A DNA stretch of 64,000 nt, from contig CP060294.1 in the NCBI GenBank assembly GCA_014302835.1, positions 1,922,001 through 1,986,000 of the forward strand. The letters run 5' to 3'. Below are positions 1 to 9,478 of the stretch, piece by piece (the stretch's first letter is position 1; each line of letters opens with the position of its first letter). The notes beneath the pieces are model-generated. The model worked only from the letters and a program-made list of their open reading frames with translations. It was not told where the DNA came from and made no database searches. A program made the position numbers and the translations under genes. Source of the DNA: Pedobacter sp. PAMC26386. GTDB lineage: Bacteria; Bacteroidota; Bacteroidia; Sphingobacteriales; Sphingobacteriaceae.

Positions 1-48
1 CTTTATTCGGAGATCCGACCAGACTATATCCAGCAAGCATTACAGTAA
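1..48 (+). CDS. possible C-terminal end of an upstream gene (partial)
   Basis: Frame 1 reads 15 sense codons (LYSEIRPDYIQQALQ) and then TAA. The stretch is protein-like and would be the tail of a gene that begins before the window. It is too short to assign to a family and could be chance. Confidence 0.25.
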   Translation, partial: LYSEIRPDYIQQALQ

Positions 49-105
49 ACTTATAATCTAAACTCCCTGAAACAGGCTGAATATTTCTATACCGGCATAA
101 ATGCA

Positions 106-139
106 AAAAGGGGTATCCAAAAAATCGGATACCCCTTTT
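106..139 (-). terminator. intrinsic terminator of the E2 gene
   Basis: A perfect 13-bp stem (AAAAGGGGTATCC with its complement) and a short loop lie about 25 bases past the E2 stop codon. On the minus strand the hairpin ends in a run of T. It would stop transcription of the minus-strand E2 gene. Confidence 0.7.
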
Positions 140-163
140 ACAATATATTTCCTTATTTCGGAA

Positions 164-1525
164 TTAGATCTCTCTGTTGATATCCCAGTTTTCAAGATAA
201 TCAGCTACCCGGCGAACAAAAGTTCCACCAAGAGCTCCATTAACAACTCTGTGATCGTATGACAACGAAAGGAACATCATGTGACGGATTGCAATCACAT
301 CACCGTATTCGGTCTCCAGAACTGCTGGTTTCTTCTTAATCGCCCCTACTGCAAGAATTGCTACCTGCGGCTGGTTGATAATAGGTGTGCCCATTACATT
401 CCCGAATGAACCAACGTTGGTCAATGTAAACGTACCATTTTGTGTTTCATCTGGCTTCAGTTTAGAAGCCCTGGCACGGTTAGCTAAGTCATTTACAGAT
501 TTTGTCAAACCTACCAGGTTCAGCTGATCTGCATTTTTAATTACAGGAACGATCAGGTTTCCGCTAGGTAAAGCTGCTGCCATACCAATATTGATATCTT
601 TCTTTTTGATGATCTTAGTTCCGTTAACCGAAACATTGATCATTGGAAAATCTTTGATTGCTTTAGTAACAGCTTCAATAAAGATTGGCGTAAAAGTGAT
701 TTTTTCGTTCTCTCTCTTTTCGAAATTTTTCTTTACTTTCTCTCTCCACAAAACCATGTTGGTCACATCAGCTTCCACAAATGAAGTCACGTGAGCAGAG
801 GTTTGCTTACTCATTACCATATGGTCAGCGATGAGTTTACCCATGCGGTCCATCTCAATGATTTCGTCAGTACCACTTATACTAACTACTGGTTGAGCAT
901 TATTTGATTTTGCAACTGGCGCAGGTATATGATTTATTGTTGTTTCTTTGCTTACTACAGGTTGACTTTGAGCACGGTCAGCAGCAATTGCTCCAGTGCT
1001 TTTACGGCCATTCTGGATGTAGTTTAACAGATCATCCTTAGTTAGACGGCCATCTGCACCACTTCCGGTAATCTGATCCAGCTCAGCAACGCTAATCTGT
1101 TCCTGAGTAGCTATATTTTTAACTAAAGGAGAATAAAAACGCTCTGATTCGCTTGCCTTTCCAGAATTTACTCCTGTATCATTTAACTGTTCTGTCCCAG
1201 GAATAATTGCAGCTGCCTCAACTACCGGAGTCTGTTCAGCAATAACTGGTTTTTCTACAGTATCAGCAGATTTAATTTCAGCAGCATCAGTTTCAATCAG
1301 TGCAATTACAGCTCCAACCTGAACAACATCATCTTCTTTATATAATTGTTTAATCAGTTTTCCTGCCACTGGCGATGGAACTTCTGAGTCTACTTTATCT
1401 GTCGCGATTTCTAACAGGGTATCATCCAAACTGATCATATCACCAGGTTGTTTTAACCACTTGATGACGGTTGCTTCTGCAACACTTTCTCCCATTTTAG
1501 GTAATAATAATTCGTATTGTGCCAT
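164..1525 (-). CDS. dihydrolipoamide acyltransferase, E2 of a 2-oxoacid dehydrogenase complex
   Basis: This is the E2 core enzyme, which moves acyl groups from its lipoyl arm to coenzyme A. Residues 1-77 form a lipoyl domain with the lipoylated lysine in ATDKVDS (K44). An Ala/Pro/Val linker follows, then an E3/E1-binding domain near residues 130-172 and a catalytic acyltransferase domain from about 220 with the active-site motif DHRVVNGA near residue 424. The length of 453 residues is usual. The E1 and E3 genes are not in the window, so the substrate (pyruvate, branched-chain or 2-oxoglutarate) cannot be decided. Confidence 0.93.
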   Translation of the reverse strand: MAQYELLLPKMGESVAEATVIKWLKQPGDMISLDDTLLEIATDKVDSEVPSPVAGKLIKQLYKEDDVVQVGAVIALIETDAAEIKSADTVEKPVIAEQTPVVEAAAIIPGTEQLNDTGVNSGKASESERFYSPLVKNIATQEQISVAELDQITGSGADGRLTKDDLLNYIQNGRKSTGAIAADRAQSQPVVSKETTINHIPAPVAKSNNAQPVVSISGTDEIIEMDRMGKLIADHMVMSKQTSAHVTSFVEADVTNMVLWREKVKKNFEKRENEKITFTPIFIEAVTKAIKDFPMINVSVNGTKIIKKKDINIGMAAALPSGNLIVPVIKNADQLNLVGLTKSVNDLANRARASKLKPDETQNGTFTLTNVGSFGNVMGTPIINQPQVAILAVGAIKKKPAVLETEYGDVIAIRHMMFLSLSYDHRVVNGALGGTFVRRVADYLENWDINREI

Positions 1526-1583
1526 TTAGTTTACAGTAAATTTGGTATTTCCTATCGAATACAAAAGTAAGGCTTTTTTGCAG

Positions 1584-2831
1584 TTAATTGTTATCTTCTT
1601 TCAGCAGATTCAAAATCATTGTGAGTGCAGCTATAGCTGACCGCTCTATATTCTGTGCTCTTTTACTTCCAAAGTTGAATAGTTTAGCCACTACCCTATT
1701 CTTGTTTGCTACTGCTATCCAGACAGTTCCGACTGGTTTATCAGTTGTACCACCATCCGGTCCGGCAATACCACTTACTGCTACACTATAGTCAGTTTTA
1801 AAATAAGTAATTGCACCTGATGCCATTTCTTTTACAGTTTGCTCACTAACTGCACCATATTTTGCAAGTGTATCGGCTTTAACTCCTAAAATTGATTGCT
1901 TCAATTCATAAGAATAAGCGACTGCGCCACCTGCAAAAACAGAAGAACAGCCTGGATGTTGTGTAATCAGCTGTGCAATATATCCGCCAGTACAACTTTC
2001 AGCAGTCGAAAGGGTAAGCCCCTTTTTATCCATGATATCTAGTATAGCTTTCTCAATTGCGATATCATCTTCTGCAACTATATAAGGTTTGATCTTTGTA
2101 ATAATCTGCTGTGCATAAACTTCTACATCTTTCTTCAATTGAGCCTCATTTGTACCAGACGTACTTAGTCTCAATCTCACCTGTCCAAGTTTTGGTAAAT
2201 AAGCCAGCTTAATTGAAGCCGGTAAACTATCTTCGATCTCTTCAATCTGCTGTGCTAAAAAGGACTCACCCAAGTTGGCAGTCAATATAGTTTTGTGGTA
2301 AATAAAAGGAAGTTCGAAAGCTTTTTTAAGTCTCGGAATAATTTCATCCTCCATTAAATACATCATCTCAAAAGGCACTCCAGGCATCGAAACAAAGATT
2401 ACTCCATTCCGCTCAAACCACATACATGGTGCAGTCCCATTCTTGTTCTGAATAACTGTACAGCCGTCAGGAACATCAGCCTGTCTGATATTCGATTCAA
2501 TCATAGGGCGGTTAAACCGTCTGAAAATCTCTTCAACCTGGGCCAGTACCTCAGCATCACTGCGCATGCCCATGTTGAAATATTTAGCCAGTGTATATTT
2601 AGTAATGTCATCTTTAGTAGGCCCCAGCCCACCTGTAATTAAAATAATTTTAGCTCTTTTCTCTGCCTGACCAAGCGCTTCTATGATATGATCTGCATCA
2701 TCAGACACAGACGTTATCTGCTTAACTTTAATACCAGCAGTATTGAGTTCTTTAGCCATCCATGCAGAATTGGTATCCACAATCTGGCCGATTAGTATTT
2801 CGTCACCTATTGTAATAATCTCAGCTATCAT
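1584..2831 (-). CDS. cinA: CinA-family nicotinamide-nucleotide amidohydrolase / damage-inducible protein
   Basis: The N-terminal half (about 1-170) is a molybdopterin-binding-like domain beginning AEIITIGDEIL with the GGLGPTKDD motif. The C-terminal part (about 255-412) is the PncC amidase domain with STAESCTGG and SGIAGPDGGT. The full CinA architecture (415 residues) is known to recycle nicotinamide mononucleotide. The gene starts 9 bases downstream of the lptD-like stop codon and is probably co-transcribed with it; the E2 gene follows on the same strand. Confidence 0.93.
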   Translation of the reverse strand: MIAEIITIGDEILIGQIVDTNSAWMAKELNTAGIKVKQITSVSDDADHIIEALGQAEKRAKIILITGGLGPTKDDITKYTLAKYFNMGMRSDAEVLAQVEEIFRRFNRPMIESNIRQADVPDGCTVIQNKNGTAPCMWFERNGVIFVSMPGVPFEMMYLMEDEIIPRLKKAFELPFIYHKTILTANLGESFLAQQIEEIEDSLPASIKLAYLPKLGQVRLRLSTSGTNEAQLKKDVEVYAQQIITKIKPYIVAEDDIAIEKAILDIMDKKGLTLSTAESCTGGYIAQLITQHPGCSSVFAGGAVAYSYELKQSILGVKADTLAKYGAVSEQTVKEMASGAITYFKTDYSVAVSGIAGPDGGTTDKPVGTVWIAVANKNRVVAKLFNFGSKRAQNIERSAIAALTMILNLLKEDNN

Positions 2832-2840
2832 AAAAATTCG

Positions 2841-5606
2841 TTAAAAACGGGTGTAATAAGCTTGTTGCTTGCTCAATTTTAAGTCCTGCAAAATTGATGC
2901 CTTCACCTTAATTGTCAGGTTATAACTTTTATACATACCGATTGGAATCCAGTTAATACTCATATCCCAGCAATGTAAATCTCTGTAGATCGCAAAAGAA
3001 GTAGGCGATAAACCAGAAGTTCTGAAGTCATAACCAGAAGTGAATTGTACTTTCCATTTAGGGGTAACATTAAAATCCCCGTTAAAGTTTAGTGTACTGG
3101 TTGTAGTTGGCATTGTTCCGTCCCTTTGTCTGCTGTAGTCAAAGCGATAAGAGAAAGTAAAGTTCCATGGAATTTTAAAATCGACAAAGGCGTTAGGATC
3201 ACTGCTCACTTGAGCTAACTGCGCAGCCTGCTCTGGCGTCATTCCATTCTGCTGAACTTTTTTGGTTGTCTTATCCAGGTTTTCATTGCGTTGTTTAAAA
3301 GCCTCTGCATTTAAACTGTAACCAAACGAAAGTGCGAACCTTGTTAACCTTGGAATCACAATCCTATCAACCAGAACCTTACGCGTACCATTAATATCAG
3401 TTGTATCTTTTACTCCGTATGGGGTTAATGAACCATCGTAAGTAATTCCAAATTTCTCCGTGAATTGTGAACGGCCACTAAAACTCAGATCAGAAAGTTT
3501 AAACGAAGGTGCAAGGAAGTTATAGGAACCATTAAACCCTAAGCCTTGAATAATCGGAATCTTCTTCATTCCGGTACCAGTGGTATCCTTCCTGGAAAAC
3601 ACTTTTGCTTCCAGTGTATTGTCCAATCCAAAACTGATACTTGCATTTTTACCCTCTCCAGGCCCACCATATAGCGTACCATCGTGGATAGAATAACGTT
3701 TGTCCCTTTTATAAACATCATCATAAACAGGTGCGCCATCCTGGTATCTTAAAATCTTGTAATTTCCTTTTGAAGGATCGGAGAAATCAGGACGGTAACT
3801 AAAATTCACATTTGGTGTCATCACTAAACGCAAAGCCTTCAAATTTCCCAGCTTCTTAAATTGCAAGGTATTATATATCTTAGTTGACATCCCCATATTA
3901 ATACTATATTCACCAGAGCGATTAAATCCCTGAACAGTATCTATAATGGTTTTATAAGGCTGAACAACTCCATTCAGTAGAGTTCCTCTTAATGCAGTTT
4001 GTCTGACAGACTGGAATTGCCATTTCTCCAAATAAGTTCCACCTGCTGAAAAGTTGAAGTTTTTTAATAACGTAAAATTGACACTTACCGGAACGGTATG
4101 GCTGAATCCATTTCTCAATCTATCAATTGCTTTTTTGGTAAAAAGCAAGCTATCAACAGTTGAAATAGAGTTAGAAGCCACCATCGAATAACCGACAGTA
4201 ATTTTCTGATACCACTTTTGCTCACCAAGTCTGTTCTTTGAATCAAAGGGACTAAAAGTTTGTACACCTAATGAAATATCAGGTAAAGTAACATCTACAG
4301 ATCTCGATCGCGTATTCTGGTTATGCCTGGCTGCCGCCGCAAAAGTAACTTTTCCATCAGCCAATGTTCTTCCATAACTTATACTTGATTGCAAAGCATT
4401 TTCAGCTATCGCATTCAGATTATAAGTACCACCACCTCCAGTATTAGCATTATACTGACTAGTCTTGATGTTTACACTCGCCCCAAAATTTGTTCCAGGA
4501 TGTGCATTTGCATTTTGTGAATGTACCCATTGGATACTATAATCTTTTCTCGGTGTATACTCTGGTGTGCCTTCCAAACCATAACGATTACTCCCATAAT
4601 CAAGCTTAATACTTCCGTTATATTTATAACGTTTCACATAGTTTGAGGTCAAAGACACCCCATAAGAACCCCTGGTATAAATTGTTCCTAATATTTTCGC
4701 ATCCCAGTAATCATTCAAGTTAAGGTAATATCCACCATCTCTGAAAAAGAATCCTCTGGTATAGTCATCACCGACATTTGGTATAATTACCCCCGAATTT
4801 CTCTTATTTGGTTTTGGAAAAAACGCAAATGGTAAACCTAAAGGAAGCGGGATATCTTCAATTTTCAGATAGACCGGACCAGTAATAATCTGTTTATCGG
4901 TTACAATCCCCTTGGTAATAAAGATCCCAAAATGGGGATGCGGTAAATTACAAGTACTATAGGTCATCCCTTTCACGTGGATCTCATTATCGGGTTGGCG
5001 CTTACTTTGTCCACCAGAGAAAAACCCTCCCTCCTGTTCAGTAAAGGTATTAAAAACAGTTCCTTTCCCGGATTTAGTATTGTAGAAGAGTGAGTCTGCG
5101 ACCGAAGAGCCCTGTTTCTCCATCTTAAAAATAGGCTTGCCTAAGTATTTACCTTTGGAATCTTTTTTTCCACTTGCAAAAACAGTATTAGTTTTAGAAT
5201 TATAGGTAATATAATCGGCATCCAATTCAAAGGACTGGTAAATAACCCTAGCTTTTCCGTACAGGTAGATGATACTTTTATCCTTACTATATTTTGTAGA
5301 ATCGACAGCAGAATATTCTATTTTAGACTCTCCTTCCTTAACCACCGTGCTCTTAGCACCTCCAACTTTAGCTTTGGAAGGATCTCTTTTTGTCGTATCC
5401 TGTAGTACCGGACTTTTGACGCCCGCACCGGGTTTAATTTTAGATAAATCCTTTTTTGTTGTATCCTGTTGCTGTAATACCTGCCTTGCTGAAAAATTTC
5501 CAATGGCAAAAGCAGAGTGACCGGCCAATACCAGTAAAACGATAGAATTCAGTAAGATGATAGTTCGTAAAAATTTCAAATTCTTGTGTGAATGTAATAA
5601 ATGCAA
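2841..5606 (-). CDS. lptD: LptD-like outer-membrane LPS assembly protein
   Basis: This 921-residue outer-membrane protein would insert lipopolysaccharide into the outer leaflet. A signal peptide (about 15-35) is followed by a low-complexity segment holding an internal duplication: the motif QDTTK(K/R)D(L/P)SK occurs twice, about 22 residues apart. An OstA/LptA-like region (about 90-250) and a long beta-barrel to the C-terminus follow. In Bacteroidota these proteins are often annotated only as putative LptD. The start is TTG; no ATG lies close enough to keep the signal peptide. It shares its strand with cinA and faces the amidase gene across a 507-base gap. Confidence 0.85.
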   Translation of the reverse strand: MHLLHSHKNLKFLRTIILLNSIVLLVLAGHSAFAIGNFSARQVLQQQDTTKKDLSKIKPGAGVKSPVLQDTTKRDPSKAKVGGAKSTVVKEGESKIEYSAVDSTKYSKDKSIIYLYGKARVIYQSFELDADYITYNSKTNTVFASGKKDSKGKYLGKPIFKMEKQGSSVADSLFYNTKSGKGTVFNTFTEQEGGFFSGGQSKRQPDNEIHVKGMTYSTCNLPHPHFGIFITKGIVTDKQIITGPVYLKIEDIPLPLGLPFAFFPKPNKRNSGVIIPNVGDDYTRGFFFRDGGYYLNLNDYWDAKILGTIYTRGSYGVSLTSNYVKRYKYNGSIKLDYGSNRYGLEGTPEYTPRKDYSIQWVHSQNANAHPGTNFGASVNIKTSQYNANTGGGGTYNLNAIAENALQSSISYGRTLADGKVTFAAAARHNQNTRSRSVDVTLPDISLGVQTFSPFDSKNRLGEQKWYQKITVGYSMVASNSISTVDSLLFTKKAIDRLRNGFSHTVPVSVNFTLLKNFNFSAGGTYLEKWQFQSVRQTALRGTLLNGVVQPYKTIIDTVQGFNRSGEYSINMGMSTKIYNTLQFKKLGNLKALRLVMTPNVNFSYRPDFSDPSKGNYKILRYQDGAPVYDDVYKRDKRYSIHDGTLYGGPGEGKNASISFGLDNTLEAKVFSRKDTTGTGMKKIPIIQGLGFNGSYNFLAPSFKLSDLSFSGRSQFTEKFGITYDGSLTPYGVKDTTDINGTRKVLVDRIVIPRLTRFALSFGYSLNAEAFKQRNENLDKTTKKVQQNGMTPEQAAQLAQVSSDPNAFVDFKIPWNFTFSYRFDYSRQRDGTMPTTTSTLNFNGDFNVTPKWKVQFTSGYDFRTSGLSPTSFAIYRDLHCWDMSINWIPIGMYKSYNLTIKVKASILQDLKLSKQQAYYTRF

Positions 5607-6113
5607 TTCCTATTAAAGCCTGTTAAATTTATAGATTAAAATTGTTTAATGTCTACTTTTGATCGAAACAAGACAAATGTTGCTGAAATAGTCAATCTAT
5701 ACAAAAACATTTAACGCTGCCCACGCCAAAAATTGTGCTTAAACAAATTAAAATATATGTTTCAAACAAGCTTTTAACCCAAAACGTCCAAAATTAACGA
5801 AAAATATAGCATTGCCGGGAGCAAATGCTAATTTGCCAGGAATTATTTCCTAACAACACCTTAAGCACAAGATTAGCAATCAATTACGCTATATAAATAA
5901 TTAAAATCAGGCCTATAAATCACTTTAAATATGCTCCTATTCTATTTGATCATCAATTTTTATTAAACATTTATAAACACCCATCACCAATTCTGTACTA
6001 AAAATTATATTATACTATCTTTGTGAGCAAATAAGTAACAATTAACAGAGAACAACACCTGTTTAAGTTTATAAATTAACACAGATTGTAAGCCATTAAA
6101 CAAAAATATTTAA
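5607..6113. other. 507-base divergent intergenic region
   Basis: This AT-rich gap lies between the divergent lptD-like and amidase genes. It contains no convincing ORF on either strand. A TAnnTTTG box for the amidase is at 6016-6023. A weaker minus-strand box, TAATTTTG (5789-5796), could serve lptD. Confidence 0.6.
6016..6023 (+). promoter_or_regulatory. Bacteroidota -7 promoter box for the amidase gene
   Basis: TATCTTTG matches the Bacteroidota -7 consensus TAnnTTTG and lies about 90 bases before the amidase start. The 17 bases around it (6008-6024) recur exactly inside the amidase gene at 6668-6684. Confidence 0.5.
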
Positions 6114-6956
6114 ATGAGATTAAAGAGGAATATATTCTTGTGCGCAATTTTTTTATTAATCAGTTCAAAAGCTGCCTTATCTCAGGGCTATAAAGTAAAA
6201 ACTATTGTTATTGATGCCGGACATGGCGGGGACAAACCAGGAGCTGCGGGAAGTTATTCTTTAGAGAAAAATGTCACCTTGCAGGTTGCTTTAAAACTAG
6301 GTAAGAAATTTGAAGAGGATATGCCTGGAGTAAAAATCGTTTATACCCGAAAAACAGATGTTGATGTATCCCTTTACCGCAGGCCGGAAATTGCTACAGC
6401 AGCAAAAGCTGATTTATTCATCTCCATTCACTGTAATTCCATGCCCGACAACAGAGTTGTGACTGGCTATACTACCCGTCGTGGAAAGAGGACACCTAAA
6501 TATGGCTATGTAAAAAACAAATCGACCCATGGTGCTGAAACTTTTGTGGCTGGTAGTCACCGTTTGAATGAGCAGGACGGTGCACTTCGGGAAAATGCTG
6601 ATATAAGTCTTGAAAAGGATTATAAAAAAAACTACGATGGCTATGATCCAAAGGATCCTGAAACATTTATTATACTATCTTTGTTTAAAAATATATATAG
6701 AGATAAAAGTCTAAAGTTGGCACGGCTAATGCAGACTAATTATACCCAGGACAATAAAAGATTTAACAGGGGTGTTAAAGAACAGGGAATTTTAATTTTA
6801 CAACGATGCGGCCAGCCAGCTGTATTAACAGAGATTGGGTTTATCTCTAATCCTGCCGAGGAGGATTATATAAACTCTGCAAGCGGGCAAGCTGAAATTG
6901 TGAATGCAATCTTCAAAGCCGTAAAGACCTACAAAAAAGAAACAGAAGTAAATTAA
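6114..6956 (+). CDS. N-acetylmuramoyl-L-alanine amidase (Amidase_3)
   Basis: This periplasmic zinc amidase cleaves the bond between MurNAc and L-alanine in peptidoglycan. After a signal peptide (about 1-23) comes an Amidase_3 domain with the zinc ligands of the family: H37 in VIDAGHGG, E51 in SLEKN and H106 in SIHCN. The catalytic glutamate is in TEIGFISN (about E240). The length of 280 residues is typical of the single-domain form without AMIN or LysM repeats. The MCE gene starts 15 bases after its stop, so the two probably form an operon. Confidence 0.93.
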   Translation: MRLKRNIFLCAIFLLISSKAALSQGYKVKTIVIDAGHGGDKPGAAGSYSLEKNVTLQVALKLGKKFEEDMPGVKIVYTRKTDVDVSLYRRPEIATAAKADLFISIHCNSMPDNRVVTGYTTRRGKRTPKYGYVKNKSTHGAETFVAGSHRLNEQDGALRENADISLEKDYKKNYDGYDPKDPETFIILSLFKNIYRDKSLKLARLMQTNYTQDNKRFNRGVKEQGILILQRCGQPAVLTEIGFISNPAEEDYINSASGQAEIVNAIFKAVKTYKKETEVN

Positions 6957-6971
6957 GTAAAAATACTATAA

Positions 6972-7928
6972 GTGAAAATAACAAACGAAACCAAAGTAGG
7001 CATATTAGCAGCCTTTTCTATTGCAGCATTAATTATCGGATATAACTTTTTGAAGGGTAATTCTTTATTTTCGAGTGAAACGATTTTATATGCTAAATAT
7101 ACACGTGTTGATGGTTTGGCAATATCCAAACCCGTACTCGTAAATGGCTTTCAGATTGGTCGTGTAGACAAACTAGTCTTACAACCTAACGGAACAATTC
7201 TGGCAACATTAAAAATCAGAGGCAAGTATGACATTCCGAAAACGAGTATTGCAAGACTGGAAAGTACTGACTTATTGGGAAGCAAAGCGATTGTAATGTC
7301 TCTAGGTTCTGGTAAAGACTATGCGCAGGATGGTGATACGTTAAATTCAAATGTAGAAAAAGGCTTAATGGAAACGGTTCAGCCGGTTCAGAAGAAAGCA
7401 GAGTTGATTATTGGTAAAATGGATTCTATTCTGACCAGTGTAAATTCAATTTTAAATCCTGACTTTCAGAAAAACGTAAACAAGAGTTTCAACAGTATTG
7501 CTGGTACACTGGCTTCACTAGAAGGTACTTCAAAAAAAGTTGATGGTCTGGTTGGTAGTGAAAGCAAAAGAATCGCGGCAATTTTAGCGAATGCCGAATC
7601 TATATCTGGTAATTTAAAAAATAACAATGAGAAGATCAATGCAATATTAAACAACATTCATACGATCACTGATCAGGTTGCAGCTGCGAACTTCAAACAA
7701 ACTATAGATAACGCGAATAAGGCTGTTGCTGATCTTCAGGGAATCGTAAGTAAAGTGAATGATGGCAAGGGAACTTTAGGTTTACTAGTTAACGATACTA
7801 AGATGTATGACAACCTGAATAACGCTTCTAAGAATCTGGACAATCTGATTATCGATTTGAAGGCTAACCCTAAGCGTTACGTACACTTCTCGGTTTTCGG
7901 GGGTGGTGGTTCGAAGAAAGAGAAGTAA
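6972..7928 (+). CDS. MCE/MlaD-family substrate-binding protein
   Basis: This is an MCE-domain protein of the kind that carries lipids between membranes with an Mla-type ABC transporter. One N-terminal membrane anchor (about 8-26) is followed by a single MCE domain (about 37-115) and then a long helical, coiled-coil-like region (about 130-300). The start is GTG, 15 bases after the amidase stop. No MlaE or MlaF gene lies beside it, so its ABC partners must be elsewhere. A perfect palindrome follows directly after the stop. Confidence 0.88.
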   Translation: MKITNETKVGILAAFSIAALIIGYNFLKGNSLFSSETILYAKYTRVDGLAISKPVLVNGFQIGRVDKLVLQPNGTILATLKIRGKYDIPKTSIARLESTDLLGSKAIVMSLGSGKDYAQDGDTLNSNVEKGLMETVQPVQKKAELIIGKMDSILTSVNSILNPDFQKNVNKSFNSIAGTLASLEGTSKKVDGLVGSESKRIAAILANAESISGNLKNNNEKINAILNNIHTITDQVAAANFKQTIDNANKAVADLQGIVSKVNDGKGTLGLLVNDTKMYDNLNNASKNLDNLIIDLKANPKRYVHFSVFGGGGSKKEK

Positions 7929-7931
7929 AAA

Positions 7932-8012
7932 TTTAAAAAGGGAGGTTGGTATTTTTGACTGGTATTCATGAAGAATGAATAATGTCATCAAATACCAACC
8001 TCCCTTTTTAAA
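7932..8012. repeat. long palindrome, copy 1 of a two-copy covarying hairpin element
   Basis: Perfect 23-bp arms (7932-7954 and 7990-8012) enclose a 35-base spacer. The spacer folds again (ATTCAT-GAAGA-ATGAAT, flanked by GAC/GTC). It starts 3 bases past the MlaD stop. The inverted copy at 9386-9464 keeps the spacer almost unchanged while the stem differs by compensated base pairs. It may act as a terminator or 3'-end stabiliser for both converging genes. Confidence 0.85.
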
Positions 8013-8080
8013 TTCAGCTCCTCCCTCTTAGATGGGATGCTTAGTTGGATTGGTTGGATAGCGTTTATTTTTCAGGCTTA

Positions 8081-8566
8081 CTAAAACTTGCTAAACAACC
8101 ATGCTGCTATTACCCATAACATGCCAATTAGTAAAATAAAAATTAAGCTTAAAATTACCAGTGCAAGAACAATAGTATTCTTTCCGCTCCCCTGATGTTT
8201 TCCTTCTCGGTAATACTCTTGTAAGAGTAACATGTTTCTGGTGTTTGACCTGAAAAAGAAATCCCAGACCTGACCTACCCCCGGAATTGCCCCTATTGTT
8301 GTATCCAATAAGATATTGATACACATCAGAACTACTATTTTACTCGTCAGGCCTTTGCTGGCCATAGCGAGCACTAAGCCTCCCGAAACGGCAAATCCTG
8401 TAATATCCCCGGCAAAAGGGATAAGGTTAAGTAAAGGATCTAAGCCAAATCTATATTTTGTGCCGGGAATCCGGAATTGCTCATCCATTAGGAAAGAAAG
8501 TCTGGATACCCACCTTAAAAGAGGCGTATTTGGAATATCACTTTTATAAGGCGAAGTTTCTGGCAT
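8081..8566 (-). CDS. DUF4112 membrane protein
   Basis: This 161-residue protein has the family signature near residues 40-60 (YRFGLDPLLNLIPFAGD) and three predicted membrane segments (about 50-75, 80-100 and 130-158). The function of the family is unknown. The gene stands alone on the minus strand, converging on the MlaD gene. A gap of about 230 bases without features lies upstream. Confidence 0.85.
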   Translation of the reverse strand: MPETSPYKSDIPNTPLLRWVSRLSFLMDEQFRIPGTKYRFGLDPLLNLIPFAGDITGFAVSGGLVLAMASKGLTSKIVVLMCINILLDTTIGAIPGVGQVWDFFFRSNTRNMLLLQEYYREGKHQGSGKNTIVLALVILSLIFILLIGMLWVIAAWLFSKF

Positions 8567-8797
8567 TTTAGAGTAACAGAATTGTGCATTGATTGTTTCC
8601 CATTAATGAAATTTTAGCATATAGACAAAAACACAATGTCAGGAGATTCAGTTGTATCCTACTTTAAGTATGAGCTATAGTACAAATAAGGTACTAACCA
8701 TAATACAAACCTATTTAATCAGGAAAAAAAACCTAAAACTCACCCATAAAATTATAGAAGCGTTTGAATAAAAAAAGACAATGATGTGCTCAGGATA

Positions 8798-9291
8798 TTA
8801 CGCTCCCGGACGTTCATTTTCAAATGCTCCCGCTGCAAAAGCCAGTTTAAACAGTTCATCCTGACCAATACTCTTAAAAAACAACTCAGTGAGTTCATGT
8901 TGTTTTTCAATTAGATATTTAATAAAAAAGATTAAGAAATAACCAGTTCTGCATTTCTTCCTCCTCAAAATTATAAGCAGTAAAATGTATTGCAATAATG
9001 AATATTCAAGTTTTCTTCCATTATAATTTAGGGTTATATAGGATTGAATATCTTCGAGATCACAAAGCTCAGTATGCGCAATATATTTATTTCTTAGCAT
9101 TGCTATTTTTCGTGAAAAAGAAACAACTCTTGCTTCATCAGTTTTTCATTAAACATCAGATTATTTGGCAAATGCTTGAGAAGGTGTTTAATGAAAAACT
9201 CTTGATCTTTCCTTTGGGAATATTGAAACACCTTATATAAGTAGTAATTGCCGAAATATAATAGCCTCGTTTTCTTTAATTCTGAGGTCAA
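8798..9291 (-). pseudogene. possible frameshifted small gene with an RNKYIAH motif
   Basis: Two adjacent minus-strand reading frames (9103-9291 with a TTG start, and 8798-9100) look like one protein broken by a frameshift near 9100. Reading upstream of the second ATG gives SRKIAMLRNKYIAHTEL. The R-N-K-x-x-A-H pattern resembles a helix seen in several HEPN-like and Abi-type proteins, but the similarity is only a motif. The tail KLAFAAGAFENERPGA looks protein-like. The region is very AT-rich. It could also be non-coding. Confidence 0.3.
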
Positions 9292-9385
9292 TAGGTTTAT
9301 TAATCAGTATCATTCACTAACCAAGCCACCCTACAATCTGCACCATGCTCAACTGGAATGAACTTTTGAAGAGTTTTTCCGTATA

Positions 9386-9464
9386 TAAAAAAAGAAGGTT
9401 AGTATTTGCAGACATAATTCATTCTTCATGAATTCCAGTCAAAAATACTAACCTTCTTTTTTAT
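9386..9464. repeat. long palindrome, copy 2 of the covarying hairpin element
   Basis: Perfect 20-bp arms (9388-9407 and 9443-9462) enclose a 35-base spacer. Read on the minus strand, the spacer matches copy 1 at 31 of 35 positions. It lies about 15 bases after the RNase Z stop, in the same orientation relative to its upstream gene as copy 1. Relative to copy 1, three stem pairs changed from G-C to A-T and one inner pair flipped from T-A to A-T, all keeping the pairing. Confidence 0.85.
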
Positions 9465-9478
9465 TCCCTTAGGAAAAC

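Noticed and set aside
8998..9240. 80-residue plus-strand ORF
   Set aside because: It is antisense to the split RNKYIAH frames and reads as AT-rich shadow sequence without any family feature.
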